Source: a virus. From it: a stretch of DNA of 52,115 nt. Of this stretch, positions 42,064-49,066 are shown piece by piece (position 1 is the first letter of the stretch; the number at the start of each line of letters is the position of its first letter). Position numbers and translations under genes: made by a program. The DNA lies in the IMG/VR virus record IMGVR_UViG_3300028024_000185, positions 1 to 52,115 of that record; one strand, written 5' to 3'. The notes under the pieces are model-generated. The model had not been told where the DNA came from. It ran no database searches and saw only the letters and a list, made by a program, of their open reading frames with translations.

Positions 42064-42895
42064 AGCGTCGATCCATAATTGATTGCCCGGTGATGTTGGT
42101 GAGTTCGGTGGCAATGTCGGCAGCCTTCTTGGCCGCGTAGAGATTGGCCTTCAGACCATCCCACAACTCAGCAGGCACATGCTCGGATAGGACCTCCGCA
42201 ACCTCGCGCACCGCGCGCTTCTGCAGGTCGGAGTCCAGTTTCACGCGGTCGGTGACGCGCTTCTCGGCCATGGTGCGGATGATTGAGGCTTGCTGCGCCG
42301 GCTCGGCCTTGGCTGCCTCAAGAAGTGCAGTGCGGTTATCATCCAGGCCGACTTCTTTGGCGGCTTCCTTGGCCTCAGGCGTCAGTGAGGCATTTGTTCT
42401 GGCGCGCTGAACGTCCCGACGATCGAGACCAAGCTCCTTCGTCGCGGCTCTGACACCGGCTTCCTTCGGCTGTTTACCGCCAGGTGGTGCAGATTGCGCC
42501 ACCTTTTGTTGTTCAGCGAGATCGACCCAGCGGGCGATATGTTCGTCGCGCTCAAGGGCCGTTAGTTCGGCACGGTGCAGGTTCTCAGCGATCTCCCAGA
42601 GTTCCGCGGCGACAGCATCGTCACCGATATCGATGCAGGGCGCGTCCTCGATTCCGAGCAGCTTCAGCGCTGCCAGGCGGTGAGCGCCGGCGACGAGAAC
42701 CGGAACATCCTCCTCCGTGACGCCGTCGATCTCCATCTTGGCCACGGTGCGGATCGTGATCGGGGTCCGAAGGCCTAGTTTCTGGATGGAATCCGCCAGC
42801 GATTGCACGCGCGAGGGGTCGATGTGTGAGCGAAGACGCTTGGCAACCACGATATTACCAGCTGCTATTGACCGGACTGGTGAAAGCTCACTCAT
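42053..42895 (-). CDS. ParB-like protein
   Basis: A 280-residue protein. The ParB N-terminal domain contains RSHIDPSRVQSLADSIQKLGLRTPI, LVAGAHRLAALKLLGI (GAHR for the usual GEHR) and EIAENLHRAELTALERDEHI. A DNA-binding helical part follows (RAATKELGLDRRDVQRA). No ParA gene is nearby, so a phage regulator or nuclease/CTPase-type ParB is more likely than a partition system. The C-terminus ends with the tag ITGQSIMDRRYAD. Confidence 0.85.
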   Translation of the reverse strand: MSELSPVRSIAAGNIVVAKRLRSHIDPSRVQSLADSIQKLGLRTPITIRTVAKMEIDGVTEEDVPVLVAGAHRLAALKLLGIEDAPCIDIGDDAVAAELWEIAENLHRAELTALERDEHIARWVDLAEQQKVAQSAPPGGKQPKEAGVRAATKELGLDRRDVQRARTNASLTPEAKEAAKEVGLDDNRTALLEAAKAEPAQQASIIRTMAEKRVTDRVKLDSDLQKRAVREVAEVLSEHVPAELWDGLKANLYAAKKAADIATELTNITGQSIMDRRYAD

Positions 42896-43038
42896 GGAAC
42901 AATCCGCCTCTCGTCACGTTGAACTATTGGATCGGGCCGGGTTCTCACCGGCTGGGTTCTTGCGTTTCCCACCCGTGGTTAGCGGGCTACGTGATCTCCA
43001 CGCCGCCGATCCATCCCGTTGCCGGGAATGCGTTTCAC

Positions 43039-43323
43039 TCAGAAATCTTGCTGCTCGTGCTTTTCGACGCCTTCGGCGCCCTGCTCGATTGCCTCATTGA
43101 TGGCAGCGTCGAACATCTTGTGGATCATCGTCGTGCCCTGCTCATCCTCGTCATTCAGGGCGCGCACCAGTTCTTTTGCGAAGATATCTGTGGCCGTAAC
43201 CTTGAACCGTGTTTCGAGCGCGCGGATCGCCCAAGCGCCCTCGACAACGGCGGGCAAGGCGGCGAGCGATACGCGAATTATGACCGCGCCGTCCTCTATA
43301 ACTGCGGTTCCTGACCGGTCCAT
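43039..43323 (-). CDS. Small phage protein, unknown
   Basis: A 94-residue protein beginning MDRSGTAVIEDGAVIIRVSLAALPAVVEGAWAIRAL. Its centre includes FKVTATDIFAKELVRALNDEDEQGTTMIHKMFDAAINEA, which is acidic and helical. It starts 2 bases after the stop of the small membrane gene. I know similar short proteins in phages of this group but not what they do. Confidence 0.6.
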   Translation of the reverse strand: MDRSGTAVIEDGAVIIRVSLAALPAVVEGAWAIRALETRFKVTATDIFAKELVRALNDEDEQGTTMIHKMFDAAINEAIEQGAEGVEKHEQQDF

Positions 43324-43325
43324 GC

Positions 43326-43478
43326 TCAGCCCCTCTTCAAAACCCGCTTCTCGATCCACAGGGCCGAGAAGAAACACACAGCGCCGATGATCGCGGCGGC
43401 GATGAACGACTGCACCACGCCGCAGGCCATGCCGTAGATGCTGCCGAGCATGAAGATCAGAAAGGTACTGTTCCGCAT
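43326..43478 (-). CDS. Small membrane protein
   Basis: A 50-residue protein (MRNSTFLIFMLGSIYGMACG ...) with one or two membrane segments from residue 5 to 42 and a basic end (EKRVLKRG). The ATG shares one base with the previous stop. It is below usual length limits for annotation. Confidence 0.55.
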   Translation of the reverse strand: MRNSTFLIFMLGSIYGMACGVVQSFIAAAIIGAVCFFSALWIEKRVLKRG

Positions 43479-44050
43479 CACTTCTTCTCCGCCATGACTG
43501 CTTCGAGATCTGAGAGCATCGCCGCACCGGCGCCGAACACGCGCAGGATCTCGTCGTGCAGCTCGCCGGCCTCACGAGGCGTCAGCTTGCCGTCGGCCAT
43601 CGCAGCCGCATATCGGCTGAACACGGTGGCGACGCGCTCGCCGAACTGGGCCATGTCGGTTGCCAGTGGGGCGTCGTCGTCGAATTCCAGGGGGATGAGG
43701 GCGCAGCCTTGGGCGGCCGCCAGGAAAGCTGTTACGAGCGGCTGGCCGCAGTCGCGTTCAAGAACCCTGATCTGCGAGGGCTTCAGCTCCTTGTCCGGCT
43801 CCTGCTCATCGGTGCAGGCGAATATTCTGGTGGGGCTACTGCCGGTCAGATCGGCCGATCTCTTGTGACCCCCACAGGCAGACACGAGCGCGGCCATCGA
43901 CGCCTTCAGTGTCCCGCTTGTCCGCGGCTTATAGAAATGACCAGCGCGCTCGGGGCGCCGGGTTTTGCGCCGGCCGGATTCCTCTCCGCAACTATCACCT
44001 GAAATGCGATCTGTCTTTTCGACCACTTTGAGAGGATGAGATGTCGTCAT
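43478..44050 (-). CDS. Regulatory protein with CII/YdaS-like central region
   Basis: A 190-residue protein. The central part reads SGTLKASMAALVSACGGHKRSADLTGSSPTRIFACTDEQEPDKELKPSQIRVLERDCGQPLVTAFLAAAQG, the pattern of CGG-x-x-x-x-A helix-turn-helix regulators such as YdaS-type proteins. The C-terminal third (TDMAQFGERVATVFSRYAAAMADGKLTPREAGELHDEI) is helical. ATG 44050 overlaps the upstream stop in ATGA; the longer frame upstream is rejected. A CII-like or anti-repressor role would fit its early position. Confidence 0.6.
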   Translation of the reverse strand: MTTSHPLKVVEKTDRISGDSCGEESGRRKTRRPERAGHFYKPRTSGTLKASMAALVSACGGHKRSADLTGSSPTRIFACTDEQEPDKELKPSQIRVLERDCGQPLVTAFLAAAQGCALIPLEFDDDAPLATDMAQFGERVATVFSRYAAAMADGKLTPREAGELHDEILRVFGAGAAMLSDLEAVMAEKK

Positions 44051-44265
44051 TGCCGCCCCGCATGAATGAAGCCAAGCCAGAGAGCGAAGCTCCCGGCGCC
44101 GATCACGAAGAAGGCCGGCGCAAAGGCGCTCAGCCCTGCCAGCGACGCCAGGCCCGCCCAGATCGCGGCGTTCCCGCCGCAGACCGACAGCTGAAGCAAT
44201 CGAGCATCGAGGCCGGTGTTGTCGTTGGCCGGCGGTGCTGAAGGGATGAATACCGGGCTGCTCAT
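44047..44265 (-). CDS. Small membrane protein, unknown
   Basis: A 72-residue protein with a Pro-rich start (SSPVFIPSAPPANDN) and a hydrophobic region from about 30 to 65 that could form two helices. It is coupled to the downstream regulator gene by ATGA. Function unknown. Confidence 0.55.
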   Translation of the reverse strand: MSSPVFIPSAPPANDNTGLDARLLQLSVCGGNAAIWAGLASLAGLSAFAPAFFVIGAGSFALWLGFIHAGRQ

Positions 44266-44327
44266 TGTGCGATCCTCTCCCCGCGCGATACGCTCGAACG
44301 GTCACGGTCAGGCTGGAGAGAAGGGAT

Positions 44328-44552
44328 ATGGCCAAAGGCATCTTCGACGATGGAATCCTCGAATTCACCTGTGCGAACTGCGGCAAGGAACATCCGAAGA
44401 CCATCGGTTGGATCAAGGCGAATGACCATTTCACCTGTGAATGTGGAGCCCGGACTGACATCGAGCGCGACCAGGCGCTTGAGGCCTTCGGGCGTGTCGA
44501 TCAGGCCATGGAACGCCTCATGGACGCGTTCGGGAAGTTCGGGAAGAAGTGA
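44328..44552 (+). CDS. Zinc-ribbon protein
   Basis: A 74-residue plus-strand protein starting MAKGIFDDGILEFTCANCGKEHPKTIGWIKANDHFTCECGA. CANC and CECG form a two-Cys-pair zinc site; a helical, acidic tail follows. GGAGAGAAGGGA precedes the ATG. It is a common small family in alphaproteobacteria with no known role. A minus-strand ORF covers the same region (44262-44621), but the motif and ribosome-binding site favour this strand. Confidence 0.7.
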   Translation: MAKGIFDDGILEFTCANCGKEHPKTIGWIKANDHFTCECGARTDIERDQALEAFGRVDQAMERLMDAFGKFGKK

Positions 44553-44683
44553 CAGCAGCTCGGCCAGGGCGCCATCCGCGCCGGCCGTGTCAGTCGCCAA
44601 TCTGCATATCCGCCTGCTCATTGCCGACCTCCAGCCGCGGGCGATAGCATGGTCTCCACGGGGACCAACGGGGGGATCATCAG

Positions 44684-45016
44684 ATGGAACGCGTTTACAT
44701 CATTCACATCGAAATGCCGGGCGCGAGCCACGAAAGGCTGGTCGAGACGGGGAAAATTCTGGTTCGCGTCCTGACCGACTTCGGCAAATACCTTTCCCTG
44801 TACAGGACCGAGGATCGGGACCTCATAGGATATGCGCTGAAGACCACCAAGAACGCGCGGCAGCTGCGCGCGGCATTGGAACATGGCGCTGGCAGCAAGG
44901 GCGGATCCGCGCTGCGCAACGGCGACAGGCTTTATATCGTCGAGACCGGCCCCGATTACGACTGGATCGGATTCGGTGCGATGGATGCGTTTCTCAGACA
45001 CCGCGCCACCTCTTAA
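44684..45016 (+). CDS. Small phage protein, unknown
   Basis: A 110-residue plus-strand protein starting MERVYIIHIEMPGASHERLVETGKILVRVLTDFG. Third codon positions are GC-rich and the helix-strand pattern looks real (GDRLYIVETGPDYDWIGFGAMDAFLRH). It overlaps the end of the minus-strand gene at 44994-45173 by 23 bases, tail to tail. Function unknown. Confidence 0.6.
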   Translation: MERVYIIHIEMPGASHERLVETGKILVRVLTDFGKYLSLYRTEDRDLIGYALKTTKNARQLRAALEHGAGSKGGSALRNGDRLYIVETGPDYDWIGFGAMDAFLRHRATS

Positions 45017-45173
45017 ATTCCAGATGGCTTTCGCCGAAGATCGCAGTGTCGAGCTTGTCGAACAGGACGGCCTGCCAACGCCGATGCAGCCGATGCGGCA
45101 GCCAGCCTGATTCGACGAGATACCACTTCACCCGGTCGATGAACGGCGGCTCGTATTTCGGCGTCTCAGACAT
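44994..45173 (-). CDS. Small protein with GWLPHxLHxxW motif
   Basis: A 59-residue protein with VKWYLVESGWLPHRLHRRWQ. The same motif, STGWLPHWLHDKW, is in the next upstream gene, so the two are probably a tandem duplicate. Its start overlaps that gene's end by 8 bases. Function unknown. Confidence 0.55.
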   Translation of the reverse strand: MSETPKYEPPFIDRVKWYLVESGWLPHRLHRRWQAVLFDKLDTAIFGESHLEFKRWRGV

Positions 45174-45384
45174 GCCGCCCTCCAGCGCGAACCTGGTTGA
45201 TCGATGCGGTGCCGCGGAACAGGTCTCCCCGGGCAATCTCGGCGCGGACGTGATCGCGGATCAGTGCATCCAGCGACATCCGGGGCCGTCCGGGGCGCGC
45301 CCACTTGTCGTGCAGCCAGTGAGGCAGCCAACCGGTGGAGAGGAGCCAGGATTTCGCGGCCTGTTTGGTCATGATGCATTTCAT
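45166..45384 (-). CDS. Small protein with GWLPHxLHxxW motif, upstream copy
   Basis: A 72-residue protein with AKSWLLSTGWLPHWLHDKWARPGRP, similar to the 44994-45173 protein. AGGTGA precedes ATG 45384; an in-frame ATG lies four codons downstream. The start overlaps a possible plus-strand gene by 14 bases. Confidence 0.55.
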   Translation of the reverse strand: MKCIMTKQAAKSWLLSTGWLPHWLHDKWARPGRPRMSLDALIRDHVRAEIARGDLFRGTASINQVRAGGRHV

Positions 45385-45535
45385 CGCGTCACCTGCAGAT
45401 CACGACGCGGCGAAGGTGTCAGAGACGCACTATCAAATGAGCGCCGATCAAGCAGTTGAGTTTGCTCAGGCGCTATTGCGAATAGCGGCCGAATCGAAGA
45501 AACGGGAAAGCGCCGAACCAAAGGGGCATGCTTAG
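45371..45535 (+). CDS. Possible small protein
   Basis: A 54-residue reading (MMHFIASPADHDAAKVSETHYQMSADQAVEFAQALLRIAAESKK and on). The second half looks like a real amphipathic helix. A shorter start at 45437 is equally possible. The ribosome-binding site is weak and the start overlaps the minus-strand gene, so I keep this as tentative. Confidence 0.35.
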   Translation: MMHFIASPADHDAAKVSETHYQMSADQAVEFAQALLRIAAESKKRESAEPKGHA

Positions 45536-45593
45536 ATGACAGTGCCTGTGGTGGATGGGTCATGCTGCCCACCATGCGAAAGGAGAATGAGAA

Positions 45594-45845
45594 GTGACTC
45601 GCAAGTTTCGTGAGCGCGCCGAAGCGCTGGCGGTGCAGCTAATTCTCACGCAGATTCTTGCCCATGCATTTCGGGCTGACACCAAATTCGCCAGAGCTTT
45701 CAGCCGAGGCATTGAGCACTCGATTGAAAATTTCCAGTTCACTAACGGATGGTCAGATACGGATGAGATGAAGGGACGAGAATATATGCGAGTCGCCGCT
45801 GACGAGATTATCGGCCCTGCGATGGCTGCAATGAGGGGGCGCTGA
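45594..45845 (+). CDS. Small phage protein, unknown
   Basis: An 83-residue protein starting at GTG 45594 (MTRKFRERAEALAVQLILTQILAHAFRADTKFARAF), with AAGGAG 8 bases before it. It is helical and basic at the front. It converges on the Cro-position gene, ending 4 bases from it. Function unknown. Confidence 0.55.
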   Translation: MTRKFRERAEALAVQLILTQILAHAFRADTKFARAFSRGIEHSIENFQFTNGWSDTDEMKGREYMRVAADEIIGPAMAAMRGR

Positions 45846-45849
45846 GCAA

Positions 45850-46065
45850 TCATGCGGCCCGACCCGTCGACCGATTTGTCTGATCTAGCGAGGCGATAAA
45901 ATCCATGACGCGCTTAAACGTCTTGTATCTGCAGCTGCGTCCGCGCCTCAACTCGAACACGAAAGTTGGGTCTCCGGTCGCCGCGCGGCCAAACCCAGTG
46001 GGGCTCAGGCGGTGGTCGGCGAGACACTTTTCGATCTCGGTGAGAAATTGAGCTTCGTCCAACAT
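45850..46065 (-). CDS. Cro-position small DNA-binding regulator
   Basis: A 71-residue protein (MLDEAQFLTEIEKCLADHRLSPTGFGRAATGDPTFVFELRRGRSCRYKTFKRVMDFIA), a compact HTH often seen opposite CI-type repressors in alphaproteobacterial prophages. It is the first leftward gene, reading from the operator region. ATG 46065 lies close to the predicted transcription start, so the mRNA may have almost no leader; an upstream ATG at 46074 would sit in the promoter. Confidence 0.7.
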   Translation of the reverse strand: MLDEAQFLTEIEKCLADHRLSPTGFGRAATGDPTFVFELRRGRSCRYKTFKRVMDFIASLDQTNRSTGRAA

Positions 46066-46072
46066 GATCAGC

Positions 46073-46101
46073 ATATTGGTATGCTAAAGCCTACAAGTCA
46101 A
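46073..46101 (-). promoter_or_regulatory. Leftward early promoter candidate
   Basis: On the minus strand, TTGACT (46101-46096) is followed after 17 bases by CAATAT (46078-46073). The -10 match is weak. The operator at 46080-46093 lies between the two boxes and another abuts the -35 box, so bound repressor would block RNA polymerase. Confidence 0.6.
46080..46093. promoter_or_regulatory. Repressor operator O1 (TATGC-TAAA-GCCTA)
   Basis: One of five matches to the dyad TAKGC-N4-GCMTA in the window. It lies inside the spacer of the leftward promoter, 60 bases before the repressor start. Confidence 0.65.
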
Positions 46102-46115
46102 GAGGCTAAAGCATA
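46102..46115. promoter_or_regulatory. Repressor operator O2 (GAGGC-TAAA-GCATA)
   Basis: It differs from the dyad consensus by one base and abuts the -35 box of the leftward promoter. Its centre is 22 bases from the O1 centre, about two helical turns. Confidence 0.6.
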
Positions 46116-46139
46116 TTCGATATGTAGACCCAAGATGTG

Positions 46140-46153
46140 TAGGCTCAAGCCTA
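46140..46153. promoter_or_regulatory. Repressor operator O3 (TAGGC-TCAA-GCCTA)
   Basis: The outer arms form a perfect inverted repeat. It runs up to the first base of the repressor ATG, so binding here would reduce repressor synthesis. Confidence 0.6.
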
Positions 46154-46884
46154 TGAGCAGAAAACGAATCCCCATGGACCATTTTCGGAAAGCGATCTCC
46201 GACCGCATCGCGGAAAAGGATCTGAAGCTGAATGCAATTTCGAAAGAATTAGGTCGAAATCCCACCTATATGCATCAATTCCTTAACTATCAGAACCCCA
46301 TAAAGCTCGACGGAGATGACCGGGATAGGTTGGCCGAGATGCTCGAGCTGGCGCCGGAAACGCTCCGCGAGATGGAACGGGGAGAAATTGCGGTGATGGA
46401 TCGGCTGAGGGGTGAGATTTCTGCCATCACGGATGTACGGCGCAGCGGCAAATTCGATCTGAGCGAACAACAGCCGCGCCGCAGCCAGCGACTGCCGGAA
46501 ATCGACGTGCGAGCCGGCATGGGGCCCGGGCAGGTCCCCGTTGATATTGAGCGTCCTGTTGACTTCTGGGAAGTGCCACGCGGGTTTTTCGGGCGGTCAG
46601 GCGAATTGCTGGTCGTCCAGGTTAAGGGCGAAAGCATGGAGCCCGTCCTTAAAACCGGCGACCGAGTGATCATCGACCGGTCAGATACCGTCCCCTCACC
46701 TGGCGGTATATTTGGGATATTCGATGGACACGGCGTCATCGTCAAATATGTCGAGACGATAGCGCAATCGAATCCTCTACAAATACGAATTTTTTCTGGA
46801 AATCCGCCGTTTACACCACAGGATATGGTGGTGCAGGACGATACGATAGTTGGTCGTGTCTTAGGTTACGTCAGGCGATTTTAA
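46153..46884 (+). CDS. LexA/S24-type phage repressor (CI-like)
   Basis: A 243-residue protein. An HTH region lies at about 20-46 (KDLKLNAISKELGRNPTYMHQFL). The S24 peptidase half follows, with the Ala-Gly cleavage pair at 121-122 (DVRAGMG), the Ser nucleophile in KGESM (Ser 161) and the Lys in VIVKYVE (Lys 198). It should hold lysogeny and cleave itself after RecA activation on DNA damage. The start could be ATG 46153 or 46174; both lack a strong ribosome-binding site. Operators lie at and before its start. Confidence 0.88.
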   Translation: MSRKRIPMDHFRKAISDRIAEKDLKLNAISKELGRNPTYMHQFLNYQNPIKLDGDDRDRLAEMLELAPETLREMERGEIAVMDRLRGEISAITDVRRSGKFDLSEQQPRRSQRLPEIDVRAGMGPGQVPVDIERPVDFWEVPRGFFGRSGELLVVQVKGESMEPVLKTGDRVIIDRSDTVPSPGGIFGIFDGHGVIVKYVETIAQSNPLQIRIFSGNPPFTPQDMVVQDDTIVGRVLGYVRRF

Positions 46885-46970
46885 GCCGAAAACTGCGAAG
46901 TTGCGGATTTCTGGAATTCAGACTTATTGTAGCGTATAATCCTAACGGTTGGCTTCGTTGGGGGATCGTC

Positions 46971-47528
46971 ATGTTGCGAATTAGCGTAGCAATCGCTGCG
47001 GTGCTTTTGCTTGGCGGATGTGTACCTACTGTGATCAGCCTGCCTCCCTATACGCCCGTTGGGACGGAGGAGTTTTCGGGTCACGTTGATGTTCATGAAT
47101 TCAAATACTTCCCTAAAAAGGGAGTTGCGCCGGATGTGATTCACAATACGGCGGCTGGTGAACTCAAACTGACCGAAACCGTGGGGTCTTATTACACCAA
47201 CGCTGTTCGTCGGGAGTTTCGCCAATCTGGATTGTCAGTAAAGCCTACCGCCGGCTGCTCCCTCGATGGTGAAATAAATGACCTAACCATCGACGACTTG
47301 GGATTTTCGGCGACCTATATAACCGATGTCCGATATATCCTTTGGGATGGCGATAAGAAGACGCTGCTGGACAACGTCTACAACGTAAAATTCAACACGA
47401 CGAAATATGTCACTGCCGAAGTGATATTCGCAAATATTAACAAGATGATATCGGCCAATATCGCAAAGCTGATGGCCGATGAAGCGTTTGGCCAGGCTAT
47501 TTCACAGAAATGTGGAGTACCGTCGTGA
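46971..47528 (+). CDS. Lipoprotein, lysogenic conversion candidate
   Basis: A 185-residue protein with a lipoprotein signal (LLLGGC, Cys about 17) and a mature part of mixed alpha/beta type. It resembles lipoproteins with a small domain that measures envelope components; two further Cys (GCSLDG, QKCGVPS) may pair. GGGGGATCGTC precedes the ATG. GC is lower than in the structural genes. The gene sits after the repressor and pairs with the next lipoprotein. Confidence 0.65.
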   Translation: MLRISVAIAAVLLLGGCVPTVISLPPYTPVGTEEFSGHVDVHEFKYFPKKGVAPDVIHNTAAGELKLTETVGSYYTNAVRREFRQSGLSVKPTAGCSLDGEINDLTIDDLGFSATYITDVRYILWDGDKKTLLDNVYNVKFNTTKYVTAEVIFANINKMISANIAKLMADEAFGQAISQKCGVPS

Positions 47529-47998
47529 GGCGGCAATTCACCGGCCCAGTTCTGGCGCTGTGTTTGCTCGGTTGTGCACCATCTAATACCGCGTCGACCT
47601 ATACCGAGGGCGAGATCGGACGAGCGGCCACAGTAATGAGGGGAACGGTCGTCGCCATCCGCCAAGTGACTATCCAAGGTGATTCTTCGGGCGCCGGCAT
47701 GGTGGGAGGGGCAGTCGCCGGTGGTGCAGCCGGAACAATGGTCAGCAGCAATCCCGCACTGGCCGTCGCTGGCGCGGCCGGGGGCGCCGTCATTGGCGGC
47801 GTCGCCGGTGCAATAACAGAAGATGCGCTGCGCCGCGGAGGCGCCATGGAGATGGTCATCCAGCAGGAAAACGGACAGACCATTGCGATCGTCCAGACCA
47901 ACGAAGAGGGCCTGAAAGCCGGCGATCACGTGATGGTTCTTAGGTCGGATAAGGTTCGCATTATTCGAGATCAAACAACAGGCAACAGCCATACCTAA
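47525..47998 (+). CDS. SlyB/17-kDa-type glycine-zipper lipoprotein
   Basis: A 157-residue protein starting at GTG 47525, which overlaps the previous stop in GTGA; GGAG lies 8 bases before. The signal ends LCLLGC. The middle has a Gly/Ala-rich zipper (GAGMVGGAVAGGAAGTMVSSNPALAVAGAAGGAVIGGVAG) typical of the SlyB/17-kDa surface-antigen family, and the start of the mature part (GEIGRAATVMRGTVVAIR) fits as well. It may reinforce the outer membrane or block entry of other phages. Confidence 0.75.
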   Translation: MRRQFTGPVLALCLLGCAPSNTASTYTEGEIGRAATVMRGTVVAIRQVTIQGDSSGAGMVGGAVAGGAAGTMVSSNPALAVAGAAGGAVIGGVAGAITEDALRRGGAMEMVIQQENGQTIAIVQTNEEGLKAGDHVMVLRSDKVRIIRDQTTGNSHT

Positions 47999-48049
47999 AA
48001 ATGAAAGGCCGCCGATGCCTTCCGGTATCGCTTATGACGCAGTTGCAAA

Positions 48050-48640
48050 ATGCCAAAGTTAGGAATTTGGTATGTGCTGCCATTGTTGCTATTGGCGAGC
48101 GCTGCTGGTGCTGGCGGCGGCAGCTATTTTCAGAAGAAGCATTTAGCATCGATAGTTGGTCGGGTAGATCCTCCGACAGAGTTCGATCTCGCTGCACTTT
48201 CTGAAAACGGGCCAAGGATCCTAAAGGCGATGCAGAGTGCTGGGCTGCAATTGCAGCCGGCTCTTTCCAAAGCGAAATATCGTGGTTTGCAGATTTGGCT
48301 TTCCAGACCGGCGCTCGAAAACTTCTGGATCTCTATTCAGTTGTGCGGCGAGGTCAGCATTCCAGATGGCCCCACCGAAGAGTTTGAGCCTTTCGCCATG
48401 ATATATGTGGTGCCTTTTGGCGATGTCACTCCAGGGTTTCATGCGAATATTGCCGGGTGGGAATCTGACATTAAGGGTCCGGATTATTATATGAGGAAAG
48501 GCAGCACTTGGACGGCCCAAGAGGTGGCCCAGAATCTGGATCGGGACCGGAGGTCGCTGCGCGATATTTGCGCCCACGATGGCGTTTATTCACGCCGAGC
48601 TATCGAGGTGCACATGCTCAAGAGAATCGATCAGAACTGA
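48050..48640 (+). CDS. Anchored exported protein, unknown
   Basis: A 196-residue protein with one N-terminal hydrophobic segment (about 6-23, GIWYVLPLLLLASAAGAGGG) without a lipobox. A periplasmic part follows with a strand-rich centre (FWISIQLCGEVSIPD, FAMIYVVPFGDV). It is the last gene of the repressor-side group, after the two lipoproteins, and has similar lower GC. The start lacks a strong ribosome-binding site. Confidence 0.55.
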   Translation: MPKLGIWYVLPLLLLASAAGAGGGSYFQKKHLASIVGRVDPPTEFDLAALSENGPRILKAMQSAGLQLQPALSKAKYRGLQIWLSRPALENFWISIQLCGEVSIPDGPTEEFEPFAMIYVVPFGDVTPGFHANIAGWESDIKGPDYYMRKGSTWTAQEVAQNLDRDRRSLRDICAHDGVYSRRAIEVHMLKRIDQN

Positions 48641-48702
48641 TCTTGGGTCAGGGTGGCGGTGTGATTAATGGTCTCTTTGGGCAACGCAGGTATGACTATT
48701 GA

Positions 48703-48749
48703 AATTGGCGCGGGCACACTGACACACTACCAGCATATCCGCGCCAATT
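48703..48749. terminator. Long inverted repeat between convergent genes
   Basis: An 11-bp perfect inverted repeat (AATTGGCGCGG / CCGCGCCAATT) with a 25-base loop. It lies between the plus-strand gene ending at 48640 and the minus-strand antitoxin ending at 48768. It may end transcription from both sides; a recombination or protein-binding site is also possible. Confidence 0.45.
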
Positions 48750-48767
48750 AAATCCTGACTGTTATCC

Positions 48768-49049
48768 TCAAGCCGCCTCGACTTTGAGCCGCACCCCCAG
48801 GGACTTGATAACCTTTCTGACGGTTTCATATTGAGGATGAGAGCCCGGCGCGAAGGCTTTATATAGACTCTCTCGACCCAATCCACTTTCCTCAGCAACT
48901 TTTGTCATTCCCTTTGCCTTGGCGATATCGGCAATAGCGGAAAGGAAGAGCTCGGGGTCATCCTCTTCCAGAACAGCATTGAGATACTCGGCGATCATCT
49001 CTTCACTGTCGAGATAATCGGCCGCATCGAACTTCGTGTATTTAGGCAT
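48768..49049 (-). CDS. HigA-like antitoxin (addiction module antidote)
   Basis: A 93-residue protein. The HTH region is DPELFLSAIADIAKAKGMTKVAEESGLGRESLYKAFA, followed by YETVRKVIKSLGVRLKVE, as in the antidote family found with HigB-type toxins. The gene starts 17 bases after the toxin stop. It should bind and neutralise the toxin and repress the operon. Confidence 0.85.
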   Translation of the reverse strand: MPKYTKFDAADYLDSEEMIAEYLNAVLEEDDPELFLSAIADIAKAKGMTKVAEESGLGRESLYKAFAPGSHPQYETVRKVIKSLGVRLKVEAA

Positions 49050-49066
49050 AGCACTGCCCCCTTCCT

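Noticed and set aside
42053-42895. Plasmid partition system
   Set aside because: No ParA ATPase gene and no clear parS repeats were found near the ParB-like gene.
42896-43038. Possible tRNA or small RNA before the ParB-like gene
   Set aside because: A GAACCC direct repeat and short hairpins are present, but no cloverleaf or clear promoter and terminator.
44262-45001. Two minus-strand ORFs (44262-44621 and 44618-45001) that would fill the gap in the early operon
   Set aside because: They are joined by ATGA overlaps, which is tempting. The plus-strand genes have a zinc-ribbon motif, GC-rich third positions and better ribosome-binding sites.
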